Shown: positions 1 through 7,692 of the stretch, piece after piece
Layout of the letters: each line of letters opens with the position of its first letter
Position numbering within the stretch: position 1 is the stretch's first letter
Assembly (NCBI GenBank): GCA_029932895.1
Contig: JAOZPF010000045.1
Coordinates: forward strand, 1-13,756
Source: Anaerolineae bacterium
Lineage (GTDB): Bacteria > Chloroflexota > Anaerolineae > B4-G1 > DUEL01
Direction of reading: 5' to 3'
DNA length: 13,756 bases
The notes under the pieces: generated by a model
The model's input: the letters and a program-made list of their open reading frames with translations, nothing else
The model's database searches: none
Told to the model about the DNA's origin: nothing
Made by a program: the position numbers and the translations under genes

Positions 1-68
1 ACTGATGACTGTTGTGGCTCCTGCTGCCATCAACACAAATTAGGGAGACTACCTATTCGTCTACGGCG

Positions 69-136
69 GATTGAGCAGGTGGTCAGCGGATTGAGCAGAT
101 TGAGCGGATTGAGCGGATTGAGCGGATTGAGCGGAT
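69..136. repeat. 9-bp tandem repeat upstream of the SDR gene
   Basis: The unit GATTGAGCG is repeated in phase from 89 to 133: five copies, the first ending in A instead of G. A partial unit (GAT) follows at 134-136, and a separate copy, GATTGAGCA, lies at 69-77. The array ends about 10 bases before the ATG at 146, so copy number would change the leader of that gene. The unit length is a multiple of three, which makes the minus strand open and reads as repeated Ser-Ala-Gln. I take that as a by-product, not a gene. The array type is certain from the sequence; any function is unknown. Confidence 0.85.
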
Positions 137-145
137 GGTAGTGGG

Positions 146-1123
146 ATGAAAGCATTGGTGACCGGCGCTACGGGGTGTGTGGGGGCTAACGTCGTCGCCG
201 CCCTGTTGGAACGGGGGTACGAGGTGCGGGCGATGCACCGCGTCACTTCTTCGCTAACCGCGCTGGAGGGGTTGGAAGCAGAACGGATCGTGGGCGACCT
301 GTTCGACCTGGAATCGCTGGCGCGGGCGATGGAGGGCTGCGATCTGGTCTTTCACGTCGCCGCTATCTCGGACTACTGGCGCACGCCAGCCGAGACCATC
401 TACAGAGTCAATGTGGAGGGCACGCGCAACGTGGTCGAGGCCGCCTTGCAGGCCGGGGTACGACGACTCGTCTATACCAGCTCCGTCGGCTCGTTGGGCA
501 TACCGCCGGCTGGTCAACTGCTGGACGAACAATCGACCTTTAACTTGCCGCCCCACCGCTTCCCCTACGGTCACTCTAAACACCTGGCAGAGGGGGTGGT
601 GCGCGAAACGCTGGCGCGGGGGCTGGATGCGGTGATCGTCAACCCGGCGGCGGTGATCGGTCCGCGTGACGTGCACTGGATCGGCGGGAGCCTGCTGCAG
701 GAGGCACAGCGTGGAACGACCTGGTTTGCTCCCCCCGGTGGGACCTGCTGGGCCGCTAGTACCGCCGTCGGCCTGGGCCACGTCCTGGCTGCAGAGCGCG
801 GGCGGAGCGGTGAGCGCTATCTCTTGGGCGGGCAGAACCTCACCCACCGCGAGACCATTGAGGTCGTGGCAGAGGTGGTGGGCGGACAGCGCTCCCGGGT
901 CACCCTCCCTCGCTTCCTGATGGGAGCGCTGACCGCCACGACCGGCCTCGCCAGCCGGTTCATCCACCTCCCCTTCTCCGCCGAGCAGGTCTGGCTCAGC
1001 GCGCAGGAAATATATTGCGATAGCACCAAGGCCAGACAGGAACTGGGCTATCCCCAGGTCGCCTTTCGCGTCGCCGTCGAACAGGCATACGCCTGGTACC
1101 GGGCGCGGGGGCTCCTGCGGTAA
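146..1123 (+). CDS. NAD(P)-dependent epimerase/dehydratase, extended SDR family
   Basis: A 325-residue cytoplasmic Rossmann-fold oxidoreductase of the atypical/extended short-chain dehydrogenase family. It resembles the hopanoid-associated sugar epimerase (HpnA) and dihydroflavonol-4-reductase-like group, and the length is normal. The nucleotide-binding motif GATGCVG is at residues 7-13. An acidic residue after a GD step (D51) follows the third strand, TSS at 111-113 supplies the catalytic Ser, and YGHSK at 141-145 is the YxxxK active site. NPAAVIGPRD around 166-175 is the usual substrate-domain entry. The ATG at 146 is chosen because the first Rossmann strand begins at residue 3. The Shine-Dalgarno match is weak (GTGGG directly before ATG). 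The substrate cannot be read from sequence; a nucleotide sugar or a prenyl/ketone substrate are both possible. It converges on the acylase gene with a 12-bp gap. Confidence 0.9.
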   Translation: MKALVTGATGCVGANVVAALLERGYEVRAMHRVTSSLTALEGLEAERIVGDLFDLESLARAMEGCDLVFHVAAISDYWRTPAETIYRVNVEGTRNVVEAALQAGVRRLVYTSSVGSLGIPPAGQLLDEQSTFNLPPHRFPYGHSKHLAEGVVRETLARGLDAVIVNPAAVIGPRDVHWIGGSLLQEAQRGTTWFAPPGGTCWAASTAVGLGHVLAAERGRSGERYLLGGQNLTHRETIEVVAEVVGGQRSRVTLPRFLMGALTATTGLASRFIHLPFSAEQVWLSAQEIYCDSTKARQELGYPQVAFRVAVEQAYAWYRARGLLR

Positions 1124-1135
1124 TCCCAGGGACCG

Positions 1136-3562
1136 CTACGGCCTCAACAGCAACACCCCCTCGGCATCAGCCTCCACATCGGCCCGCTGCCACAACATCG
1201 GGTGGTACTGAATGTTCCGCCAGGGATCGATCATGTCGTCATAGTGACGGTGAAATGGATGGCCCGATTGTCCTGTGGTGTGCATCGAGAGCGAACGGGT
1301 GAAATCAGCCAGGTCCACGATCATGCGCTGTGAAGGGACGGTGGTCACTTCATAGGGGTGGCTCATGCTGTAACCCGTGGCGTTGATCGTGTTGCGGGCC
1401 CCATCCACCGCGACCGGGCCGCGGTTGAAAATCGCCTCGATAGGCGCGACTCCAGATTGCCCCAAGCTCTGGTTCTCGAAAGTGGCCGTGTGCAGATCGC
1501 CCCAGCGCCAGCGGCTCATGTCCTGCCCCAGCTTTTCCGTCAGCTCATCGACCGCCGCCTCGAGCGCCCGCAGCACTATCTCGTCCCGCGTCTCCACCTC
1601 TGGGGTGTTCACATCGTCAAACCAGGGACAGGCCGGGTCGGCGAGGAGACGCTCCACAGCGACCGCCGCGGAGGAGCGGGCACGGCGCAAAAGCTGCTCG
1701 CCCAGCTCGTCGCCAAGAGTCAGGTCCACCAGGTGAATGCGGAACGATTCAAAGAGAGCGGCCCCGGCGCTATCCCGCACCGCCCGCCCATCCCACTCGC
1801 GCAGCAGGTCCAACGCCTCCGCCAAGCGGGGGTCATCGGTGGACGTGGCCAGCACGGTGGGCAGGATTTCCCGCACATAGGCTGGGCTGCTATCGCCGTG
1901 CATGGCCTGAATGTCGGCGATGGAGACGCTGTCGTTGGCAGTGAGCAACTCGACGATCCGCTGCGCCCGGTAGCCGGGTGACCAGTCCCGCGTGATGAGG
2001 TAGGGGAAATCGGGCCCCACCACAGCGTTGTTGGCTGTGGCGATGTATCCCTCCGGCGGGTTGAAGGAGCGGGGCAGCTCGTCAAAGGGGATAAAGCCCG
2101 TCCACTCGTACTCGCCGCTCCACCCCGGCACCGGCAACGTCCCATCGCCAGCGGCGCGGATGGGGATGCTCCCCGGCATCTGGTAGCCGATGTTGCCCTC
2201 CACATCAGCATAGACAAAGTTCTGGCTGGGCACGTTCCAGTAACTCAGCGCCTCCCGGAACGATTCCCAATCGCTGGCCTTGTCCAGCAGAAAGACACTA
2301 CGTATCAGCGTGCCAGGCTGGAGCGCGGTCCAGGAGAGGGCCAGCGGCTGCCAGCCAAAGGACCAATCCTCCTCCTCGCCACCGACGACGTCGTTGATGA
2401 TCGGGCCGTGGCGGGTGATGCGAGCGTTCACCACCACCGGCTCGTCCTCCCCAGCGACGGTGATCTCCTCACGGACTGTCTCCATGTCCACCCACTCGCC
2501 CTGAAAGAGGTACTGATTGGGGTTTTCCGGGTTGACCTGCTCGATGAACAGGTCCTGCACATCCGGCCCCACATTGGTGACCCCCCAGGCAATGTGGTCG
2601 TTGTGACCGACGATGATGCCGGGGGTGCTGGCGAAGGAGTAGCCAGTCACGTTGTAAGGACAATCCGCACCCACCGGCTCACAGTGGAGGCCGAGCTCGT
2701 ACCAGATCGAGGGCATCTGGATGCCCAGGTGCATATCGTCAGCCAGGAGCGGCAACCCTGTCTCTGTGCGGCTGCCAGAGACAACCCAGTCGTTGCTCCC
2801 CAGACCATCACCCACGCCCAGGGCATGGGTGGCGAACGCGGCCTCGGGCACGCTATCCAGCGTACCTCCCGTCAGCGGGTGGGGGACGACGACGGGGTAA
2901 TCCTCGCGGTACGGGGGCACCAGATCGTCAAGGGCATCGCTCCCCAAGCGGGCGACGATGTTGGCGCGCAGCAGCTCGGCGTCCATATTGCCCCCCAGGT
3001 CCCACGCCATCACCTTGGCCCAGGTGAGGGTGTTGAGCGGGGTCCAGGGTTCTGGCTCGAAATCGACGCCGGTCAGCCCCAGGATGGTGAACTCTAGCCC
3101 CAGGCGGTCCCGGTGGGTGGAGATGTAGGCGTTGACCCCCTCAGCGTAAGCCTCCAGCGCGGCGCGGGTTTCGTCGTCCAGCATCTCTAGCTCCCGAGCG
3201 GCGGTGCGGTGCCAGCCCACAGTGCGGATAAAGCGGTCCGAGTCGAGGGCCGAAGGACCCAGTATCTCGGCCAGCCGCCCGGAGCCGATCCGTCGCCAGA
3301 ACTCCATCTGCCAGAACCGGTCCTGGGCGTGGACGTATCCCTGGGTGAAAAAGAGATCATGAGTGTTGGTGGCATAAATATGGGGGACCCCCCAGCTATC
3401 GCGGATCACCGTCACCTCGTCCAGGAGGCCGTCAGCCTGGGCCTCGCCGTCGATCTGGGGCCAGGAGCTTCGCACGGTTACTAGGCCATAGCCAGCGCCC
3501 GCCAGCACCACCAACAACACAACCACCAGCGACACCAGCAGCAAACGCGAAAACGCACGCAT
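1136..3562 (-). CDS. Penicillin acylase family Ntn hydrolase, membrane-anchored
   Basis: An 808-residue member of the penicillin amidase family (PF01804), whose members cleave amide bonds in beta-lactams, acyl-homoserine lactones or related N-acyl compounds outside the cytoplasm. Residues 5-28 are a hydrophobic signal/anchor. The alpha-chain region holds RDSWGVPHIYA (54-64). A spacer near 228-255 precedes GSNDW, where Ser256 would become the N-terminal nucleophile after autocleavage. TANN (509-512) supplies the oxyanion Asn and YRAQRI (531-536) the conserved Arg. Two close Cys (294, 301) may form a disulfide. The C-terminus has the family's HYDD...W..I.Y.PM pattern. The frame is open to 3739, but I start at 3562 because AAGGAGG sits just upstream, the signal peptide begins there, and a promoter lies at 3618-3645. 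Substrate is unknown. It is divergent from a cell-wall operon, so a murein- or antibiotic-related role is possible but unproven. Confidence 0.93.
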   Translation of the reverse strand: MRAFSRLLLVSLVVVLLVVLAGAGYGLVTVRSSWPQIDGEAQADGLLDEVTVIRDSWGVPHIYATNTHDLFFTQGYVHAQDRFWQMEFWRRIGSGRLAEILGPSALDSDRFIRTVGWHRTAARELEMLDDETRAALEAYAEGVNAYISTHRDRLGLEFTILGLTGVDFEPEPWTPLNTLTWAKVMAWDLGGNMDAELLRANIVARLGSDALDDLVPPYREDYPVVVPHPLTGGTLDSVPEAAFATHALGVGDGLGSNDWVVSGSRTETGLPLLADDMHLGIQMPSIWYELGLHCEPVGADCPYNVTGYSFASTPGIIVGHNDHIAWGVTNVGPDVQDLFIEQVNPENPNQYLFQGEWVDMETVREEITVAGEDEPVVVNARITRHGPIINDVVGGEEEDWSFGWQPLALSWTALQPGTLIRSVFLLDKASDWESFREALSYWNVPSQNFVYADVEGNIGYQMPGSIPIRAAGDGTLPVPGWSGEYEWTGFIPFDELPRSFNPPEGYIATANNAVVGPDFPYLITRDWSPGYRAQRIVELLTANDSVSIADIQAMHGDSSPAYVREILPTVLATSTDDPRLAEALDLLREWDGRAVRDSAGAALFESFRIHLVDLTLGDELGEQLLRRARSSAAVAVERLLADPACPWFDDVNTPEVETRDEIVLRALEAAVDELTEKLGQDMSRWRWGDLHTATFENQSLGQSGVAPIEAIFNRGPVAVDGARNTINATGYSMSHPYEVTTVPSQRMIVDLADFTRSLSMHTTGQSGHPFHRHYDDMIDPWRNIQYHPMLWQRADVEADAEGVLLLRP

Positions 3563-3617
3563 CACTCCCTCCTTGGCAAAGGCGGCCTGTTGGGAGAAGA
3601 CCGCCGTGATAAGGGCA

Positions 3618-3645
3618 ATTATAGGGATGATGGGAGACAAGTCAA
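3618..3645 (-). promoter_or_regulatory. Sigma-70-type promoter of the acylase gene
   Basis: On the minus strand there is a -35 TTGACT (3640-3645, 5/6), a 16-bp spacer and a perfect -10 TATAAT (3618-3623). Transcription would begin near 3611, giving a leader of about 48 bases that contains the AAGGAGG ribosome site before the ATG at 3562. This supports the shorter start over the longer open frame. Confidence 0.75.
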
Positions 3646-3670
3646 CTGCCCTTGCTCCTGGCACCTCCTC

Positions 3671-3700
3671 TTGCCTCCTGCCTCCTGCCTGTGCTATAAT
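3671..3700 (+). promoter_or_regulatory. Extended -10 promoter of the DUF3048-PBP operon
   Basis: A -35-like TTGCCT (3671-3676, 4/6), an 18-bp spacer, and an extended -10 TGC-TATAAT (3692-3700) with a perfect hexamer. The predicted start near 3707 leaves a short leader with GGAGG at 3716-3720, eight bases before the ATG at 3729. It lies back-to-back with the acylase promoter, the two -35 elements being 25 bp apart. The spacer contains two perfect CCTCCTG copies (3674-3680, 3681-3687), the first overlapping the -35. Confidence 0.7.
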
Positions 3701-3728
3701 ACCGAGCGTGCACGCGGAGGTATGCTCC

Positions 3729-4922
3729 ATGACAAACACTCACCAGAGACGGTTGCGTTTCCTGCTGGGGGCGACGGCGCTGCTGGCGCTGACCTCGCTG
3801 CTGGGCAGCCTGGTCGGCTGCGGCGGAGGCACCACCAGCCCCACGCCAACACCAACCCGCACTCCCCTACCGAGCGGTACTATCGCGCCTACGGTCACGC
3901 CCCAGCCAACCAGCACACCCACCCCCGCCTTTACTCCCACCCCCACCCCTCTGCCGGAGAACATCAACCCACTCACCGGCGAGGCGGTGGACGACCCCAC
4001 CGTGTTGGACCGGGTGCCGGTGGCGATCAAGATCTCTAACTGGCCCCCGCAGTACGTCTGGCCCCAGTCCGGCATCAACAGCGCCGACCTGATCTTTGAG
4101 CACTACAATGAGGGCTTCCGTTACGGCACCCGCTGGACCGCGATCTATCTGAGCCAGGACCCGGTGCGGGTGGGGCCGGTGCGCAGCGGCCGTCTGATCG
4201 ATTTGGAGCTGACGGCGGTCTACAAGGCTGTCCTGGCGGCGTGGGGCTTTAGCAACGGCGTCCTGGCAATCTTCAAGGACTCGGACCTCTACCCTGACCG
4301 GGTTGCCTCCTACAGCCTGCCGGAGGTTCTCGCCCCGGACCCGTTCTACCGCGACACCAGCCGGGACGTGCCGCTGGAACACACCGGCTATACCGACCCG
4401 CAGCGGATGCGAGCGTGGGCCACGGCGCACGGCATCAGTGGACGGCAGGAGGGGCTGGAGGGGATGGTCTTTGCCGCCGCACCACCCGCCAGCGGCGAAC
4501 CGGCCACGCACATACTCATCCCCTGGGACCAGTTGGACGCCGAGTGGTATTACGACGAGGATAGCGGACGGTACCTGCGCTGGTCGAACGGCACGCCCCA
4601 CGTCGATGCCCTCACCGGCGAGCAGTTGGGCGCAGATAACGTGGTGGTGCTCTACGTCTCCCAATGGCTGACCGAGATCGTTGAAGAGCCGCACAGCGGC
4701 CTGCTTTCGATCCAGTGGGCGCTGTGGAACCAAGATAACCCCTACCGCCGCGCCGACATCTTTCGCGACGGCGTCCGCATCCAGGGTGTCTGGAACCGGC
4801 GCGCGCGCTGGGATATACTCACCCTGACCGACGAGGCTGGCACACCCATCCCCCTCAAGCCAGGCAACACCTTCTTCGAGATCATACCCACGCAAGGGAT
4901 GGAGGTCGTGGTTGAGCCGTAG
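3729..4922 (+). CDS. DUF3048 (YerB-like) lipoprotein
   Basis: A 397-residue predicted lipoprotein. It has a basic N-terminus, a hydrophobic segment (11-30) and a lipobox LVGC with the lipidated Cys at 31. A Thr-Pro-rich spacer (about 36-76) would hold the folded part away from the membrane. The rest matches the DUF3048 pattern: NPLTGE (80-85), VAIKISN, a PQSGINSADLIFE segment (112-124), the R-GPVRSGR stretch near 148-155, and a C-terminal beta-rich domain (about 265-397) with YDEDSGRYLRWSNG. The family includes Bacillus YerB and is of unsettled function on the outer face of the membrane. GGAGG at 3716-3720 fixes the ATG at 3729; the frame is open further upstream, to 3573, but that stretch contains the promoters. 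It overlaps the next ORF by 11 bases and leads a cell-wall operon, so a peptidoglycan-associated role is plausible. Confidence 0.92.
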   Translation: MTNTHQRRLRFLLGATALLALTSLLGSLVGCGGGTTSPTPTPTRTPLPSGTIAPTVTPQPTSTPTPAFTPTPTPLPENINPLTGEAVDDPTVLDRVPVAIKISNWPPQYVWPQSGINSADLIFEHYNEGFRYGTRWTAIYLSQDPVRVGPVRSGRLIDLELTAVYKAVLAAWGFSNGVLAIFKDSDLYPDRVASYSLPEVLAPDPFYRDTSRDVPLEHTGYTDPQRMRAWATAHGISGRQEGLEGMVFAAAPPASGEPATHILIPWDQLDAEWYYDEDSGRYLRWSNGTPHVDALTGEQLGADNVVVLYVSQWLTEIVEEPHSGLLSIQWALWNQDNPYRRADIFRDGVRIQGVWNRRARWDILTLTDEAGTPIPLKPGNTFFEIIPTQGMEVVVEP

Positions 4923-5181
4923 GGGCCGCTCCTTCAATCCGATGTACCTCCGGGGCCATCCACCGTGGGACACGGGGGTGACCCCGCCGGAGGTGGTTGA
5001 ACTGGTCGAGGGCAGAGACCGCCCCCCTGGGCGCGCTCCCGACCTGGGCTGCGGCACCGGCACCACCCCAGACAAAGTGCGCGCGCTGTTCGAGGCTGCT
5101 TTCGCACTGGAGCGCATAGAGCGCGGCAGTGACCGCACCGGTCCTCCCTCAGCCTGGTACTGGCTGCAAAGACGGCAATGA
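4912..5181 (+). pseudogene. Internally deleted SAM-dependent methyltransferase, still an open frame
   Basis: An 89-residue ORF joining the two ends of a class I methyltransferase. Residues 1-52 are a normal N-terminus: RGHPPWDTG (14-22), a helix PPEVVELVEG, then the SAM-binding motif I DLGCGTGT (44-51). Residues 54-89 look like a normal C-terminus (KVRALFEAAFALERIERG and a final WYWLQRR). The middle, roughly 100-120 residues in typical relatives with motifs II-IV and the catalytic region, is missing. The join near base 5068 keeps the frame. The TTG start at 4912 has GGAGG at 4901-4905, six bases upstream; ATG at 4942 is an alternative. It overlaps the lipoprotein gene by 11 bases and its stop overlaps the PBP start (ATGA). 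Enzyme activity is very unlikely; a role in translational coupling is possible. It could also be annotated as a small intact protein. Confidence 0.75.
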
Positions 5182-7670
5182 GGGGCAAGCGAGCGCTGTG
5201 GGGCATCTTGGTATCCTTACTGCTAGCCGTCGGCGCAATAGGGTTGGCGGCCCGATCGCTGTTGGCCGACCTGCCCTCTCCCGACACCCTCTACGCCCAC
5301 CAGACCGGCGTCTCCTCCCGCATCCTGGACCGCAATGGTCGTCTCCTCTACGAGATCGCCGATCCCCACGCCGGCCGCCACACACCGACCTCGCTGGAGG
5401 AAATACCTCTCGCCTGCCGTCAGGCCACCATCGCCACAGAGGACGCCAACTTTTACACCAACCCCGGCGTCGACGTGGCGGGCATAGTCCGCGCGCTGTG
5501 GATCAACCTCCGCGGCGGCGAAGTGCTGGCTGGCGGCTCCACCATCACCCAGCAACTGGCGCGCAACCTCCTCCTCGACCCCCAGGAGCGGTCGCAGCGT
5601 ACCCTGACCCGCAAGCTGCGCGAGTCGATCCTGGCCTGGCGCATCGCCCGCCTCTACTCCAAGGATGACGTGCTGACCCTCTACCTCAACGAGGTCAACT
5701 ATGGGAACCTAGCCTATGGCATCGAGGCCGCCGCCCGCACCTACTTTGGCCGGGAGGCGGCTGAACTCGACCTGGCCGAGTGCGCGCTGCTAGCCGGCCT
5801 GCCCCAATCCCCCGCCCTCTACGACCCGCTGACCAGCCCACAGGCGGCGCGGGAGCGGCAGCAGGTGGTGCTCGATCTGATGAGCCAGCAGGGATTCATC
5901 ACCACTGAGCAGGCTCAACTGGCCGCAGCGGAGCCGCTCCGCTTTGCCGCCGCCCCCTTCCCCATAGAAGCCCCGCACTTTGTGATGACCGTCCGCGCCT
6001 GGTTGGAGGAGCGGTTCGGGCTGGAGGCGATCTACAGCGAGGGATTGGTCGTCACCACCACCCTCGACCTCGACCTGCAACAGGCCGCCGAGCGGGTGAT
6101 GCGCCGCCAGTTGAACCGGTTGGCCCAGGCGGGAGAGGGGAGCGCCTACCACGACGTCAACAACAGCGCGCTGGTAGCCCTGAACCCGGTCAGCGGACAG
6201 GTCTTGGTCATGGTCGGCAGCCCGGACTATTTCGACCCCGCCATTGACGGTGCGGTCAACGCGGCCCTGGCCCTCCGCCAGCCGGGGTCGGCTATCAAGC
6301 CGCTGACCTATGCCGCCGCTTTCGACCCCCAGCCACGCGCCGGGTCACCCGCCCCCCTGCTCACCCCGGCCTCGATCCTGCTGGACGTACGCACCTCCTT
6401 CCCCACCCGCGAGGGGAACCCCTACGTCCCCCTCAACTATGACAACCGTTTCCACGGGCCGGTGTCGGCGCGGGAGGCGCTGGCCTGCTCTTACAACATC
6501 CCCGCCGTGTTGGTGCTGCAGAGGGTGGGGGTGGACCGTCTGGTCACGCTGGCGGGCGACTTGGGACTTTCCTCATTCGGCGCGGGGGAGCGGTTCGGGT
6601 TGGCCCTCACGCTGGGGGGCGGGGAGGTGCGGCTTTTGGAACTGACCGCTGCCTATGCCGCTTTTGACAACGGTGGTCGCCGGGTGGAGCCCTACACCGT
6701 GCTGGCGGTGCGGGACGCAGCCGGGAACATGCGCTACCGCGCCCGGACCCAGCCCGGTCCCCGCGTCATCGACCCCCGCGTGGCCTACCTGATCACCGAC
6801 ATCCTCTCCGACGGCGAAGCCCGCGCCCCGGCCTTTGGCCCGGTCAGTGTCCTCTCCCTCTCCCGACCGGCGGCAGCCAAGACCGGCACCTCCTCCGACT
6901 GGCGGGACAACTGGACCGTGGGCTACACGCCACAACTGGTGGTGGGAGTGTGGGCCGGCAACGCCGACGGCCGGCCAATGGTCCACGTCTCTGGGGTGGA
7001 GGGGGCCGGCCCCATCTGGCACGATTTTATGGAGACCGCGCTGCGCGGTCAGCCCGTGCTCGACTTTGTGGAACCGGAGGGACTGGAACGGGTGCAAGTC
7101 TGCGCCCCCTCTGGCCTTCTGCCCACTCCTTACTGTCCCCGCACGCGGACGGAGCTCTTTATCGCCGGGACCGCGCCGACGCGGGAGGATGATTGGTATC
7201 GGCCCGTGCGAATCGACGTGGCGACGGGCCAGCCCGCCGCACCGGATTCGCCCCCGGAGCGGGTCGTGGAGCAGGTTTACGTCTTTCCCCCAGTGGAGGT
7301 ACGGGAGTGGGCGCAGGAGCACGGGTGGCCGCTCGGCCCCACCTCCGCGGCGCCAGGCACCGGCGCAGCCACAACCAGCCAGCAGGAGCTGGTGATCACC
7401 TCCCCCGACCCCGGCACAGTCTACCACCTCTCGCCAGCGGTGCCGGCCGCGTACCAGTCGATCCGCGTCTCGGCCCGACCAGCGGGGGGGGCGACAGTAG
7501 CGGAGATAACCCTCTACATCGACGGGGAACCATTGGCGACTCTCTCCGCCCCCCCGTTCGAGACCTTTTGGCCGCTGGCTCTCGGCGAGCACACCTTCCT
7601 GGCCCTGGGAGCGGACGCCGAGGGCCGCTCCCTGCGGAGCGGCCCCGTCTCCATCAGCGTCCTGCCGTAG
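5178..7670 (+). CDS. Class A penicillin-binding protein (PBP1C-like), bifunctional
   Basis: An 830-residue membrane-anchored murein synthase that polymerises lipid II and cross-links stem peptides outside the membrane. Residues 7-31 are the membrane anchor. The glycosyltransferase 51 domain (about 45-235) shows ATEDANFY with catalytic Glu88, then GGSTITQQLARN (119-130), and KLRE, LYLNEVNYG and FG motifs. The transpeptidase domain (about 330-620) has SAIK (Ser371 nucleophile, Lys374), SYN (438-440) and KTGTS (568-572). The C-terminal part (about 735-830) is a beta-sandwich tail like the PBP1C C-terminal/Ig-like domain. All catalytic motifs are intact and the length is typical. The ATG at 5178 overlaps the previous stop by four bases and has only a poor ribosome site (AAAGACGG), so translation probably depends on ribosomes finishing the upstream ORF. 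Whether it is PBP1A- or PBP1C-type is less certain than its class. Confidence 0.94.
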   Translation: MRGKRALWGILVSLLLAVGAIGLAARSLLADLPSPDTLYAHQTGVSSRILDRNGRLLYEIADPHAGRHTPTSLEEIPLACRQATIATEDANFYTNPGVDVAGIVRALWINLRGGEVLAGGSTITQQLARNLLLDPQERSQRTLTRKLRESILAWRIARLYSKDDVLTLYLNEVNYGNLAYGIEAAARTYFGREAAELDLAECALLAGLPQSPALYDPLTSPQAARERQQVVLDLMSQQGFITTEQAQLAAAEPLRFAAAPFPIEAPHFVMTVRAWLEERFGLEAIYSEGLVVTTTLDLDLQQAAERVMRRQLNRLAQAGEGSAYHDVNNSALVALNPVSGQVLVMVGSPDYFDPAIDGAVNAALALRQPGSAIKPLTYAAAFDPQPRAGSPAPLLTPASILLDVRTSFPTREGNPYVPLNYDNRFHGPVSAREALACSYNIPAVLVLQRVGVDRLVTLAGDLGLSSFGAGERFGLALTLGGGEVRLLELTAAYAAFDNGGRRVEPYTVLAVRDAAGNMRYRARTQPGPRVIDPRVAYLITDILSDGEARAPAFGPVSVLSLSRPAAAKTGTSSDWRDNWTVGYTPQLVVGVWAGNADGRPMVHVSGVEGAGPIWHDFMETALRGQPVLDFVEPEGLERVQVCAPSGLLPTPYCPRTRTELFIAGTAPTREDDWYRPVRIDVATGQPAAPDSPPERVVEQVYVFPPVEVREWAQEHGWPLGPTSAAPGTGAATTSQQELVITSPDPGTVYHLSPAVPAAYQSIRVSARPAGGATVAEITLYIDGEPLATLSAPPFETFWPLALGEHTFLALGADAEGRSLRSGPVSISVLP

Positions 7671-7692
7671 GGGCACACCTGCGTGTGTGCCC
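7671..7692. terminator. Hairpin filling the gap between two convergent genes
   Basis: GGGCACAC (7671-7678) pairs perfectly with GTGTGCCC (7685-7692) around a 6-base loop. The hairpin starts one base after the PBP stop and reaches the first base of the kinase stop on the other strand, so it fills the 21-bp gap. No T-run follows on either strand, so it is not a canonical Rho-independent terminator. Its position suggests a shared bidirectional terminator or transcript-end stabiliser. Confidence 0.55.

Noticed and set aside
2..43. Thirteen open codons ending in TAG at the left edge, possibly the tail of an upstream gene
   Set aside because: Too short to tell from chance; no motif visible.
61..246. 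Minus-strand ORF with a repeated Ser-Ala-Gln tract
   Set aside because: It is only open because the 9-bp tandem repeat has no stops; half of it is antisense to the SDR gene.
1117..1136. Small inverted repeat GCGGT...ACCGC between the convergent SDR and acylase genes
   Set aside because: Only five pairs with a 10-base loop and no T-run; not enough to call a terminator.
3563..3739. 59-residue N-terminal extension of the acylase frame
   Set aside because: It would cross both its own promoter and the divergent one; the signal peptide and AAGGAGG site support the start at 3562.
3867..5138. 423-residue minus-strand ORF opposite the DUF3048 gene
   Set aside because: Antisense shadow of a gene with clear lipobox and domain motifs; composition is Arg/Gly/Val-rich with no recognisable domain.
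6573..7676. 367-residue minus-strand ORF opposite the PBP C-terminal half
   Set aside because: Shadow of a high-GC gene; the sense strand carries the KTG motif and C-terminal domain.
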